In this document: positions 12,207-24,655 of the stretch, piece by piece
Position numbering within the stretch: position 1 is the first letter of the stretch
Layout: each line of letters begins with the position of its first letter
Assembly (NCBI RefSeq): GCF_016859285.1
Contig: NC_053413.1
Span: 18,309,501-18,373,500 of the forward strand
DNA from: Xiphias gladius
Taxonomy: Eukaryota; Chordata; Actinopteri; Istiophoriformes; Xiphiidae
Length of the DNA: 64,000 nucleotides
Direction of reading: 5' to 3'
Program-made: the position numbers and the translations under genes
Notes under the pieces: generated by a model
What the model was told of the DNA's origin: nothing
Seen by the model: only the letters and a program-made list of their open reading frames with translations
Database searches by the model: none

Positions 12207-15200
12207 GGGATTGTTACTGCACTGTATAGAGAGGGATGTGAAGCTCTGATAAAGGTCTAGTTATTGCTTGAAGCACTTAGTACAGTAATTGGAAGCACTG
12301 TAAAGGGTACAGTGCATAAGGATTGCCATGTTGGCAGATTTTCAAACTGCTTGAACTCATAACATGCAAGCTGCAAGGAAGCAAAACGATCAGCAGAACT
12401 CAAATGAAGACAGTGAGGGAGCCCCATCTCCTATGTCCAGCTAATATGTATGTATCTGCTTTGACTTTTTTCTGTATCTTGGAATGAACTCAATTAAGTG
12501 AGACAAAGTTAAGCTTCTGTAAGTGGGACCGTTGTCTACCCTCGTCTCTGCACGCCGCTTAAAAAGCCCCTAGCACTAACTTCAGTGGAACAATGAGATA
12601 TAGGCTTATACTTCACTTTTATTTCTTAAATAAATCGCCCTGAGCTGTGTTTCTCTCCCTTTTTTTATTGTTTTTTTTATTTAGGGTCCGAGTAAAAGAT
12701 TATTCATTGTGTGGAGGACTGATACACAAACCAAATATGACCTTTTCTTCCAAAGAGGATTACTGCTGATGTTGTTTTTGATGGGATATTTTTCCTCCAT
12801 GGATCGAATATTGTGGCATCATGCTCAGATTTTCTCTTGCCATTTCTATTCATATCCACCCATCTGCTCTGTAATCTGTGGGGATAGGAAGCAGCCGTTA
12901 GTAAGAGCTAGGAACCCAAGACTGTTGTGGCGGTCTATCTCCATAACAGGGGCCAAAAACCTCTCTGCAATATTTATGAGACTACGTTAATTACAGATTG
13001 CTAAAACTTCCTTTTCTTTCTATCTTGTTTCTCTGGTAGCTGGGTACTGAGTGACACAGTTGGAATACAAACAATGTATGAAGGCATTGATTAGTGCCCA
13101 TAATGCAACTTCAAAACCAGTAGTAGACAGTTTGATCCACAATGAGTCCATTGCTCTTGAAAATGTGCTAAGCTGTGCTAAATACCTGATGGCAAGTAGG
13201 CTATCAGCTCTCATTTACTGCCTCACCAGGGGGTATGAGCGAGAGCGTGATGGTTAGTTGTGTGTATGAAAGAGAGAATAATTACCCACACATTATACGT
13301 ACTGTACTGCAGTGTCAGTTACTGAACAGCTAACATATTGCTTCCCTTATTTTCCTGCCAAGTTTGGACATTAATACTCCAGACAAGTGTCAGTCCGTAG
13401 ATTTTAAACAGTTTTACTCATCCATATTTTGTTTTTTTCAACTTTTGTACAACGTTTGTAAGTTTGCATAATATTTCACATAGCACAGGACACAGAGAAG
13501 GAGGGTAAGAAAAGAGAAAGGACGGGGAAAAAAACTACATGTACCCATTTTAAAAATGAGACACACATTTTTTATTAAAAGAAAATCATCTCTGCATCTG
13601 TAGTTAACAACAGCAAGTGCTTTTGCCCAGTTGCCCCATCTTTTCACCAAGTTGTTGCAAATAGTTTTTGGGGAAATGCAAAGTGAAACCATTGTAAAAA
13701 AAAAAAAAGAAAAAAGAAAAAAGGAAAACACGTCTAAACAATAAGAGGAATTAATTAGCAGGAACTTTTCTGAATTCTGGATGTCAGAAAAGAAGTTGAA
13801 CTGGTTTTGCCTGTGTGATCAATAATGGAAACAGGTTGTTTTATGCACTGCAGTTGTAATTAACCACCATACTAAAAACTACACTTATGTTACATTAATA
13901 AATTACTAATAAATGTTTATAGAACTACTCTAACATTGCTGGTATTTACAGGCATATCGGAAAACCAAAACCAGCATTGATGTTACATATATATAACATC
14001 ATACATACAGCATATATGTTTCAAAACATTTTAATCAGGTAAGTATGAAAAACAAAAAGACTCTGAATATCTGACTTGAGATGGAGCTACACTGAGCAGA
14101 ATCTTTTTCTTCAATGCACAGCTTGGATCCTAACGAAATAGATTGTCTAGCAATGGCCTTTGGTCGCCTGCCATACATGTAACAATGTGGTAATGTGGTG
14201 TAGCATTTCTCAGAGTTTGCCAGGTGACCTACCTGTGAGCATCCATAGCGTGATTTATTTTATATTTGTGCCCCATGTTTGCTTACTCTTTTACTTGAAA
14301 TGGACGTCAACATCAACTGTACAAGGGCATCTGACATAATGTTCCGCTGATATCAAGGCAATGCCATTATATAACATATCAGAGAAGGAATTTGAGATTT
14401 TAAAATATACTTTAACAAAAAAGGGTAAATGGATTGAACCAGGATTGATAGGCTGAACAATGATGAGATGTTGTTTTCTCTCATCGTCATTTGTTAGATA
14501 TAAAAACCTAAAAAATAAATAAGGGCAGTGCATGCCGATGTTAATCATATACATCATTCTTTCATAGCTGTTGACCATGGATCATTTGGACATTATTGTA
14601 CTATACAGAATCCAGCCTGTCAACTTTTATAAACCATGTGAAATTACTAGTTTCCGGTCTCTTCTCCCTGTTTCAATCTTCAGCCGATTGTCAAAATGAA
14701 AATGTACACATTTAAAAAGAAAGGAACATCTTTGGTTACCTAAAGCAGTGCTGAATTGCTGTGCATATCAGTCCATGCTGATCCATTACCAATGTAATTT
14801 AAGGTGGAATCAAAAACCTTTGGCTCAGTGTTGCGTGTGATGTCTTACAAGTTTGTGTGTTTGTGGTGGGGGTCTGATGGCTCCAGCAAGTGTGAACTAA
14901 AGATGGCCAGCTAGGCAAGTCAGTACTGTATTTATTGCTGTATTTATCCTCTGTGCTCAGCACTTCAACCCTTGCATTGTATTGTACTGACGGCAAGAAG
15001 CTGTCAATAAAGTGGGTTGAAATGCAATGATTTTTTTTCTCACTGCTACCAAGTAATCCTCCTACTTCTGTTACTGCCTCAACAAACAATTCATCTGGTG
15101 TGATTTTTTTTCCATCAAGAGGTAAATCACAAACTTTAAAAGGTTACACATTTACATTGGTCTTTCTGATACTTAAATCACTTAAAATATCTGGCATTTT

Positions 15201-15300
15201 AGATGTGGACTTGAGTTTAAGTGGGAAGTCTCAATGGTCTGACCTGTCCCTGTTTATCTCCAGACTCTTCTGTGCTTTTTTTGTTTGTCTTGATACATGC
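12207..15300 (+). other. mmp16 3' UTR and downstream flank
   Basis: AT-rich DNA without recognisable exons follows the mmp16 stop codon. Candidate poly(A) signals AATAAA occur at 12629-12634, 14514-14519 and 15006-15011; the last is followed by a GT-rich and then T-rich stretch typical of a cleavage region. Vertebrate MMP16 messages have long 3' UTRs, so use of the distal signal is plausible, but this is inference. Confidence 0.5.
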
Positions 15301-15309
15301 TGCTAAGCA

Positions 15310-15478
15310 TTAGGGCTAATTGGGAGTGTTTTTAAAAGGAGTAGATGGGGCTGATTAGAAAGCTGTCGATACACCAGAGTGGCAAGGGTGCGGAAGAATG
15401 AGGAGCATTTTGCAATCTCTGCAGTCGAGATCTTAAAAACATAAACGTGCAGGATACACTCCAAGGCAAGTGTATGGG
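15310..15478. repeat. Left duplicated block, copy 1
   Basis: About 165 bp here match 21,807-21,966 with only a few differences. In copy 2 this block abuts sequence matching 17,275 onward, so about 1.8 kb present here is absent there. It marks the left limit of the duplicated unit that carries genes A and B. Confidence 0.9.
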
Positions 15479-17274
15479 AAGTAAACATAATATGTACATA
15501 AACACAGAGTGTATACTGTCTGCTTGGGAGAATTTTGTTTTTAATCCATCCGTTCCATGGATAAAGAAAATGCTGTGTGTTGTAAATAAAACAAGTGCAT
15601 AATGAGAGTGTCATGTATCATGTTCTCACACACAAACATTCAAATCAGACACTGATGAAAAGCTTAATAGTTCATCACCTTAACAAAGTGACAGCCTGAA
15701 GATGCAAATTCCCTCAAGGTGTTCCTGTGATACTGCGTTCATTAGAATGGCGAAAGACTTGACGGACGCACGGATGCACTGTACAGCCTCCATGCCAAAA
15801 CTCAATGAACAAAACAAAAAAACACAGAAATGTTAAGCTGTCAAACCTAGATAAAGGCGACTGACAGAATGTGATTATTTCTGTGGCTTTTGTTCACTGC
15901 AAAACAACCCCAGAAGTTGTTAAGCCCCAGACACTTCTTATTTCAAGGATCGTATTTATTGATACAGACATCATGGTCCAATTTTCCTTGTCAATATTAT
16001 TTGTAATTATTCACAGGAGAAATTGTCATGATGTTTACTTAAACCTGCTAATATATGAAAAGTTGAAAAAGACCTAATTCGTCATTAATGGGTTTGACTA
16101 AGGCATTCAACTAAATATCTCACATTTTTTGTACATTTTCTGCCTTTCTGCCCATCGTATCAAATAAAACTACCTAGCTCTCTGTAACTGATTGTCTCCC
16201 GTTCATTTTCTATAAGTAGAGTCCAATGGATGGCCAGTGGTGAGAGATGCATCAATATCTTGTTGTAGTTTTCCCAGCAACAGGTTCCGAACAGAACAAT
16301 TAATCATAAAGAACTGACATCCCAGACACTGGAAACTCACTGAAAAAAGTCACATAAAGGATAATATTTTTTTTCTTTAGGTCAACCCCTGACTGGCAAA
16401 CCACATGTTAAACAGCCGCCAAGAGACATGAGATCTCACTGCTGAGCTGATTAAATTAGACTCATCTTCTTACTTAGGTCATCAGTCTACCATTAGTAAA
16501 ACAAGCATGAAAGGCCATGCGACAATTTCAGTGTCTTTTACCTCTATGCCATGACTGGCTTTGTTTAGAAGGCATCTTCAATTTACAACATGTAAACAAA
16601 AATCCATCCAGCCATGCATTTTCTGATGCTTATTTGGGTTCAGGTCACATTGGCAGCAGGCTAAACACTGTCCATACCCTTCACCCGGTCTGTAAGTGTA
16701 AGCCCTGACACTATTCAAAGGTAAGCCACTTGTGTCTCTACTCTCATTCTTGAGGTTGGTCACTGCCATAGGTCAAGGTTTGAACGCAGGCTGGCTGTTA
16801 AGAGCGTTTCCTTCATACTTACAGTAGCATAGATGCAGTCCTGAGGTCTCCTAATTGGACACGCTCCACTCATTAGCTTTGCTTCGGGGTTTGGTCCATG
16901 TAAATCTCTAACAGAATCAGCAACAAGGAACAGCCTACCAAAAACATGCTTGACTTACCTCCAAGGATGTGAACACAACTTCATCTCTGGTTATATGTAG
17001 CATCTCCGAAAGCACACACTAAGGGACATTATAATATAAAGCACATATAAACTTAATGACCCTCCAGAATTCTTGCAAGAGTAAAACATTTGTGGACCGT
17101 TCCAAAATTAGAAAGGAATCAGCATTGCTTGAATTTGGGGTTTGACAATCAGCCAGAGCCTCCTTTCAAATACCCTGGCATAAGATCTCTCATTGCTGGA
17201 GCAGAACAAACCTTATAATATAAACCTTCATCAGACAAACGACGTGAATACAAAACACAGCATCCAAAACACAA
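15479..17274. other. Non-coding stretch upstream of gene A, absent from the gene B copy
   Basis: No gene is recognised. It includes 16,376-16,640, which matches 27,368-27,620 (an older duplicate upstream of the two-exon remnant). It also includes the words CCATGCATTTTCTGATGCTT and ATTTGGGTT of a widespread teleost CATCCATTTTCT-type repeat near 16,600-16,680. Confidence 0.6.
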
Positions 17275-17422
17275 GAGAGTAAATACTAGCAAGAGCTAGT
17301 TTTTTAGATTGTTTTTACAAAACTACAGTGAAAAAAGAGAGGCTGGAGCTTGAGAGGATTTGTAGCTAAGCTAAAAAGGAAGGTAGTGTTACCTTGCATA
17401 GCATTTTGAATTACACGATTAC

Positions 17423-17752
17423 ATGATTACATCACAGCTCTCCTGCTACTATAGAAACATCAACACCAACACCATATCTCGGAAAACTGGGAATATGTAT
17501 ATTAAATTTTGTTGTGGAGCACACAACCAGAACAGACAGCTAGCAGAACGTGAAGAGATATTCATTGAATATGACAAAAACTGTATTGGATTAGATTCGC
17601 TGACTACAGCTTTAAGATGTATCTCATCCATCCTTGATGAAAAAAACCCTAGCTTCTGCTTTGATCTTTGGAAAGTTTTAGTAACGTCACTGGTACCGGA
17701 GTTTAGTGCTACTGCTTTTGTTGGATCAGTAGTCAAATTACCTTCCGTGTAA
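17423..17752 (+). other. Open frame of 109 codons upstream of gene A, uncertain
   Basis: This frame (MITSQLSCYY... ending VVKLPSV) recurs in unit 2 at 22,109-22,438 with two residue changes, but the surrounding DNA is equally conserved, so conservation is no sign of selection. A 95-codon frame is open on the other strand over the same interval. I do not recognise either product. It may be the remains of an interspersed element. Confidence 0.2.
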
Positions 17753-18608
17753 TTGACCGGGTGAATGTGATGAACCAGATCATCGGATATATCCTATATA
17801 TACATTTGTTCTGATGCTGCTTACCATTGTTTACCATGCTGCTGTATGTGTGCATATCTGTTAGCAGATAAAACGGTGTTGGTCACAGTGGCCACATGGA
17901 TAACAAATGATGTGCATGAAATCCTTTGAGTTTACATTACCATAGTAAAGACATGATGGTCATTCACAAGTCAGTTGATCAATTATTACTTTGTTGAGTT
18001 GGACACTTGAATCAGTGAGCTAGATTAAAGAGAATAGGATCAAACATCTAAAAATGCTTGGTTCACACAGATTCAAAAAGACAAATAAACATAACCAATA
18101 ATTACCTCTAGTGGTATCAAACCAGGTAGGTGCTGTCAAGATATTTTTCTCTCTATCTTTTCTTTGTTTTTGTAATTTGGGTTAATTGGCCCTTAATTAT
18201 AAATTTGCTCCTCTGTTCGCCAACCTCTCCTCCTCAACCCCTGATGGTGCAAGTCTCTAATATCGGTGAACTGAGCGTTTAATTTAAACAAGCCTAATGA
18301 TAAAAGACAGAAGACAGACAGAAATATTAACAAATGAACCAACTTGTCATTTTGATGAATATCTGCCCAATTTAAAATGAGAACCATTTCGTGTGTGATT
18401 AAAACAATCGCTACAAGACCACCGAATCAGACAATCACCACAAGACCCACAAGTCATACCCTTGTCCAAATCAATTTCAAGCACCAACACTGACCCTCAT
18501 GACAAGCCTGATATTTTGCATAAATGGGCTTGCAACAGGATGAGCAACAAGCCAACTCTCAACAGTGGTATTGCTCTACAGGAGAAGGAAACCTGCTTCA
18601 CTGTGACC

Positions 18609-19969
18609 ATGAGGACTCTGCTGCTGGCCTCTGCTCTCTTCGCAGGACTGTTTGGCTCCTTAGCTGCCGTCCCTGTCCGTTTCCCTGTCCCCGCTCCTTA
18701 CCATGCCTTCTGCAGAACACTCTGGTGAGTTAGGATTGCTGGTCTGGATCAGAGATTGTCATTTTGTGTCTCTGTCTTTTCATGTGACTTCAGAGAGTAT
18801 GTTTTGTTTCATGTTTAAAGCTTGAATGTGTCCAATCTGTGTTACACTCTCTTCCGCTATAGGCTTTTTGCAACACCTTGTGCTGAAGTCAGTACCACAT
18901 TGGTGCGACAGATTCAAGCATTCAGCCCTCTGATTGGCTGTGATGAATGTCAGTATACGGTAAGAACCCGTCATCTGTTCATGTAAATGGTGTTTTAGGT
19001 GGCTAGAATTTGAAGAACTGATATCGGTTTAAAAAATACACACAAAGTTATTAACCAGTGTCTAACATCAATGTAAAAAGACATATATGTAGCGTAACGA
19101 TAAATTGTTTTCTTTTCTAGCTTGTGTCAGCCAACCCTCAATATATCAGAGCCAACCACACAGCCCTTGATGGCCTCATGGCTGAAAGTATAACCTTCAG
19201 CTTCAGTCCCACCAGGATTGCTGGTGGCTGCCGTGTGTCTGTAAGTATCAATTAAACTCGATTTTTAACTGACTTCTGTTAATCAAGGGCAAAAACTAGA
19301 AACACTTAACTGACACCTTGGCAAGATATAGATTAATAAAATGGTAGCTATGGCTCTCTGAGCTGCCAGACATGCTTATTAACTTCCTATGTTAGGAATG
19401 CTTTTTATTTTGTTTAATGTACAGCACACAAAGACGTCCTTAACTGCTGAATGCTTGCTCACAGTCTGACAAGTCAGAATCATTCCTGATCTGACAATGT
19501 GTTTGAAACCATTAAGTCATTAGTGACAGTGTATAAACCATAGCATAAATTGGTACAGTGTATTTATGTTTTTATTCACTTTCTTAATTACCAGGCACAG
19601 TCCAACTCTCTTGGATTCACCAGCCTTCTTGACGATGGGCTTAATTACTGCAACCTCTACAAGCTGCTGTCAGGTGAGTGAACAAGTCCGGGTGTTTTAT
19701 CATTTATAGTGGAAACTCTAGGACTGTTTTAAAGAATCATTGCTCACATTATTTGTTGTAGTGCTACTGCCTTATTTACTTGAATTATAAAATTCAGTGC
19801 CATCCCTGTTTATATGAGGGCTAAGGAATATTAGACATGAATGGGGAATGACCTAATTTACATCCATGTTTTGATTCTAGGGAGTGGACTCACCTCCGCA
19901 CCAGGCTTCCTGGAGATGACCAATGAATGGGCGTGCCTGGGCTACGGACTCGCCACTTGTAGAGCCTAA
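18609..19969 (+). CDS. Secreted cysteine-rich protein, family not recognised, gene A
   Basis: Five exons with GT-AG junctions: 18609-18724, 18863-18959, 19121-19240, 19595-19673, 19881-19969, encoding 166 residues. Residues 1-20 (MRTLLLASALFAGLFGSLAA) are a clear signal peptide, so the product is probably secreted. Mature cysteines are at 35, 45, 65, 68, 108, 130, 156 and 164, eight in all, suggesting four disulfides. One N-glycosylation sequon, NHT, is at 83-85. Recurring family words are AFC, QIQAF, ANHT, FSFSP, NYCNLY and TNEWACLGYG. No membrane helix or known catalytic motif is visible. The start was chosen because it begins the signal peptide; an in-frame ATG at 18,462 would bury it. An AATAAA at 19999-20004 can serve as poly(A) signal. 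Function is unknown. A small secreted ligand or lipid-binding protein is possible, but nothing in the sequence proves it. Confidence 0.85.
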
Positions 19970-19999
19970 CAAGCTTCAGTGTCGAAATTACTTGACCAA

Positions 20000-20486
20000 A
20001 TAAAAGGCATGATTTTGTTACATTTGATTTAAAACCATAGTCTTTTTCCTTAAGGTCTTGCTGTCTCTGATAGTTCATACTGTAATATATACTGTAGACT
20101 GATACATACTGTATAAACTGCTGCCTATAGACTGAGAGAATAATCAATAAAAATGTTGCAATTCTATCACGCTCTCTTTGCGCATGTGTGCTTTTTCCCA
20201 TCCTGCAACTGAGCATTGAAAGGGAACCTTCCTTTGAAGGAGAATCTAGTCTGACACACCAAGGTTTCTCTTATTTTTCCCATTTTCCAAATTTCCAAAT
20301 AGTTGGACACGAATATCGGTGTTTTTTAAGTCTCAACAATTCCAGGAACAGTAGTATTTAGACTGGTGGCATAGACTGTCACTGCACTAGTGTCCTTTCC
20401 TGATCCATATACACGTACAACTAGAGGGTGGAGTAAGGTCGCAAGATTTTCACAACAGGCACTGGTACACACTGGTAAATCACAGT
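20000..20486. other. Intergenic stretch between gene A and the broken copy
   Basis: It holds the gene A poly(A) signal, a second AATAAA near 20,145, and sequence alignable at reduced identity to 24,680-25,560. The CTGTAGAC at 20092-20099 is the unoccupied equivalent of the hAT-like insertion site downstream of gene B. No coding exon was seen. Confidence 0.6.
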
Positions 20487-21801
20487 CTGGTGCGACAGAT
20501 TCAAGCATTCAGCCCTCTGATTGGCCGTGATGGATGTCAGCATACGGTAGGAACCCGTCATCTATTCACGCAAATGGTGTTTTAGGTGGCTAGAATTTGA
20601 AGAACTGATATCAGTTTAAAAAATACACACAAAGTTATTAACCAGTGTCTACCATCAATGTAAAAGGACACATACGTAGCGTAAGGATAAATTGTTTTCT
20701 TTTCTAGCTTGTGTCAGCCAACCCTCGAGATATCAGAGCCAAACACACATCCCTTGATGGACTCGAGGCTGAAAGTATAACCTTCACCTTCAGTCCCATA
20801 ATAACTGGTGGCTGTCGTGTGTCTATAAGTATCAATGATGTTCTTTTGGTAGCAATGGCTAACATTAATCAAGTAGCAAAAGTAAAATATAAGCTGACAC
20901 AGCAGCAAGTTCCTTCTATAAATTTTTAGTTATGGCTTTAAAACAAGGAATACTTATAGAGGGTTCACTTATATGTTATAAAGGATTTTTTAATCAATAA
21001 AATTTAATAATAGGTCCTGAGAATTAATTCACAAATCACTGATAAGCTGTTTTACTGCAAATTGAAGAACCTCCTTTGGTTGATGTATATCGTCTGCCAA
21101 CTAAACAGGCGTCTTTGTATTTATACAGTTGACAAGTTATAATGGGCAGTTGTCTTAGAGGCCCAGAGTTTCAGGGGGCCCTGAAGGCACCAGTCTTATT
21201 GTGTGTCTACTGGCTTGTGCTATTTTAACTGAAACTTTGGAAACATGCACCAATAAAGCACAATATCAACTGACAAGATGAGGGTATCGTGTGGGTCCTG
21301 CTTTATTTCCTAATCTTGAGACCATCTGGAAGAGTTTCCCTGTGTCAAAAAATAGTTTCGAGACTTTCCGTATTTCAGTTTTGTGCTTATATGTTGCATA
21401 TTCCTAAATTAATCTTATATTAACTACTTGCTCACTTACCAGGCTCCTTCCACCTCTCTTGGATTCACCAGCCTTCTGGATATTGAACTCAGCTACTGCA
21501 ACCTCTACAACCTGCTATCATCTTTATTCTGTATATAAAAATGAATGATCTTTCCATGCAAGCTGCTGTGTGTTATGACTGGGAAGTCTGACAATATTTT
21601 AAGTGATCAGTGCTCTTGTAAAAATAAAAAATAAAACAGTACCACCCATTTTTATATGTACATTACACATGAATGTGGAATGATCCAATTTACATCCATG
21701 TTTTGATTCTAGGGTGTGGACTCACCTCAGTACCAGGCTTCATGGAGATGACCAATGAATGGGCGTGCCTGGGCTACGGACTCGCCACTTGTAGAGCCTA
21801 A
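20487..21801 (+). pseudogene. Broken copy of the secreted cysteine-rich gene (P)
   Basis: Exon 1 and the 5' half of exon 2 are missing; homology begins abruptly near 20,487 inside exon 2. The exon 2 remnant has C65 changed to R and E67 to G. Exon 3 is at about 20708-20827, but its donor GTAAGT is changed to ATAAGT. Exon 4 is at 21443 to about 21520 and lacks its donor, running into an in-frame stop. Exon 5 (21713-21801) is intact in frame. With no start, no signal peptide and two dead donors, this cannot make the family protein. Its retained CGACAG word matches gene A rather than gene B. Right after its stop codon the sequence changes to the duplicated left block. Confidence 0.9.
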
Positions 21802-21806
21802 CAAGG

Positions 21807-21966
21807 GCTAATTTGGAGTGTTTTAAAAAGGAGTAGATGGGGCTGATTAGAAAGCTGTCGATACACCAGAGAGGCAAGGGTGCGGAAGAATGAGGAGCAT
21901 TTTGCAATCTCTGCAGTCGAGATCTTATACACATAAACATGCAGGATACACTCCAAGGCAAAGTGT
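21807..21966. repeat. Left duplicated block, copy 2
   Basis: Matches 15,310-15,478. It begins within a few bases of the end of the broken copy and ends at a junction (GTATGAGAGTAAATAC) that joins it to sequence matching 17,275 onward. Confidence 0.9.
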
Positions 21967-22108
21967 ATGAGAGTAAATACTAGCAAGAGTTAGTTGTTTA
22001 GATTGCTTTTACAAAACTCCAGTGAAAAAAGAGAGGATTGTAGGTTTGTAGCTAAGCTTAAAAGGAAGGTAGTGTTACCTTGCATAGCATTTTGAATTAC
22101 ACGATTAC

Positions 22109-22438
22109 ATGATTACATCACAGCTCTCCTGCTACTATAGAAACATCAACACCAACACCATATCTTGGAAAACTGGGAATATGTATATTATATTTTGTTG
22201 TGGAGCACACAACCAGAACAGACAGCTAGCAGAACGTGAAGAGATATTCATTGAATATGACAAAAACTGTATTGGATTAGATTCGCTGACTACAGCTTTA
22301 AGATGTATCTCATCCATCCTTGATGAAAAAAACCCTAGCTTCTGCTTTGATCTTTGGAAAGTTTTAGTAACGTCACTGGTACCAGAGTTTAGTGCTACTG
22401 CTTTTGTTGGATCAGTAGTCAAATTACCTTCCGTGTAA
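22109..22438 (+). other. Open frame of 109 codons upstream of gene B, uncertain
   Basis: Duplicate of the frame at 17,423-17,752, with R changed to W near residue 20 and K to I near residue 28. Same doubts: antisense frame also open, no recognised domain. Confidence 0.2.
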
Positions 22439-23294
22439 TTGACCGGGTGAATGTGATGAACCAGATCATCGCATATATCCTATATATACATTTGTTCTGA
22501 TGCTGCTTACCATTGTTTACCATGCTGCTGTATGTGTGCATATCTGTTAGCAGATAAAACGGTGTTGGTCACAGTGGCCACATGGATAACAAATGATGTG
22601 CATGAAATCCTTTGAGTTTACATTACCATAGTAAAGACATGATGGTCATTCACAAGTCAGTTGATCAATTATTACTTTGTTGAGTTGGACACTTGAATCA
22701 GTGAGCTAGATTAAAGAGAATAGGATCAAACATCTAAAAATGCTTGGTTCACACAGATTCAAAAAGACAAATAAACATAACCAATAATTACCTCTAGTGG
22801 TATCAAACCAGGTAGGTGCTGTCAAGATATTTTTCTCTCTATCTTTTCTTTTTTTTTGTAATTTGGGTTAATTGGCCCTTAATTATAAATTTGCTCCTCT
22901 GTTCGCCAACCTCTCCTCCTCAACCCCTGATGGTGCAAGTCTCTAATATCGGTGAACTGAGCGTTTAATTTAAACAAGCCTAATGATAAAAGACAGAAGA
23001 CAGACAGAAATATTAACAAATGAACCAACTTGTCATTTTGATGAATATCTGCCCAATTTAAAATGAGAACCATTTCGTGTGTGATTAAAACAATCGCTAC
23101 AAGACCACCGAATCAGACAATCACCACAAGACCCACAAGTCATACCCTTGTCCAAATCAATTTCAAGCACCAACACTGACCCTCATGACAAGCCTGATAT
23201 TTTGCATAAATGGGCTTGCAACAGGATGAGCAACAAGCCAACTCTCAACAGTGGTATTGCTCTACAGGAGAAGGAAACCTGCTTCACTGTGACC

Positions 23295-24655
23295 ATGAGG
23301 ACTCTGCTGCTGGCCTCTGCTCTCTTCGCAGGACTGTTTGGCTCCTTAGCTGCCGTCCCTGTCCGTTTCCCTGTCCCCGCTCCTTACCATGCCTTCTGCA
23401 GAACACTCTGGTGAGTTAGGATTGCTGGTCTGGATCAGAGATTGTCATTTTGTGTCTCTGTCTTTTCATGTGACTTCAGAGAGTATGTTTTGTTTCATGT
23501 TTAAAGCTTGAATGTGTCCAATCTGTGTTACACTCTCTTCCGCTATAGGCTTTTTGCAACACCTTGTGCTGAAGTCAGTACCACATTGGTGCAACAGATT
23601 CAAGCATTCAGCCCTCTGATTGGCTGTGATGAATGTCAGTATACGGTAAGATCCCGTCATCTGTTCACGTAAATGGTGTTTTAGGTGGCTAGAATTTGAA
23701 GAACTGATATCGGTTTAAAAAATACACACAAAGTTATTAACCAGTGTCTAACATCAATGTAATAAGACATATATGTAGCGTAACGATAAATTGTTTTCTT
23801 TTCTAGCTTGTGTCAGCCAACCCTCAATATATCAGAGCCAACCACACAGCCCTTGATGGCCTCATGGCTGAAAGTATAACCTTCAGCTTCAGTCCCACCA
23901 GGATTGCTGGTGGCTGCCGTGTGTCTGTAAGTATCAATTAAACTCGATTTTTAACTGACTTCTGTTAATCAAGGGCAAAAACTAGAAACACTTAACTGAC
24001 ACCTTGGCAAGATATAGATGAATAAAATGGTAGCTATGGCTCTCTGAGCTGCCAGACATGCTTATTAACTTCCTATGTTAGGAATGCTTTTTATTTTGTT
24101 TAATGTACAGCACACAAAGACGTCCTTAACTGCTGAATGCTTGCTCACAGTCTGACAAGTCAGAATCATTCCTGATCTGACAATGTGTTTGAAACCATTA
24201 AGTCATTAGTGACAGTGTATAAACCATAGCATAAATTGGTACAGTGTATTTATGTTTTTATTCACTTTCTTAATTACCAGGCACAGTCCAACTCTCTTGG
24301 ATTCACCAGCCTTCTTGACGATGGGCTCAATTACTGCAACCTCTACAAGCTGCTGTCAGGTGAGTGAACAAGTCCGGGTGTTTTATCATTTATAGTGGAA
24401 ACTCTAGGACTATTTTAAAGAATCATTGCTCACATTATTTGTTGTAGTGCTACTGCCTTATTTACTTGAATTATAAAATTCAGTGCCATCCCTGTTTATA
24501 TGAGGGCTAAGGAATATTAGACATGAATGGGGAATGACCTAATTTACATCCATGTTTTGATTCTAGGGAGTGGACTCACCTCGGCCCCAGGCTTCCTGGA
24601 GATGACCAATGAATGGGCGTGCCTGGGCTACGGACTCGCCACCTGTAGAGCCTAA
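23295..24655 (+). CDS. Secreted cysteine-rich protein, family not recognised, gene B
   Basis: Exons 23295-23410, 23549-23645, 23807-23926, 24281-24359 and 24567-24655 encode 166 residues. The only predicted difference from gene A is R54 to Q (CGA to CAA); other coding changes are silent. Signal peptide, all eight cysteines and the NHT sequon are kept, and all splice sites are intact, so both copies look functional. The AATAAA found just after gene A is replaced here by a run of A, so cleavage would have to use another signal, for example the AATAAA-containing word near 25,172, beyond a hAT-like insertion. Function unknown. Confidence 0.85.

Larger units (their letters stand above)
17275..19990. 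repeat. Recent segmental duplication, unit 1 (carries gene A)
   Basis: About 2.7 kb is nearly identical to 21,969-24,676 at a nearly constant offset of 4,686, including introns and upstream non-coding DNA. Only scattered single-base differences and one small indel near 17,340 were seen. The high identity stops sharply at a CTTGACCAAA word just after the gene. Confidence 0.96.

Noticed and set aside
18462..18608. Upstream in-frame ATG of gene A (and its equivalent in gene B) as the true start
   Set aside because: It would place 49 hydrophilic residues before the signal peptide; D and R both begin at the signal-peptide methionine.
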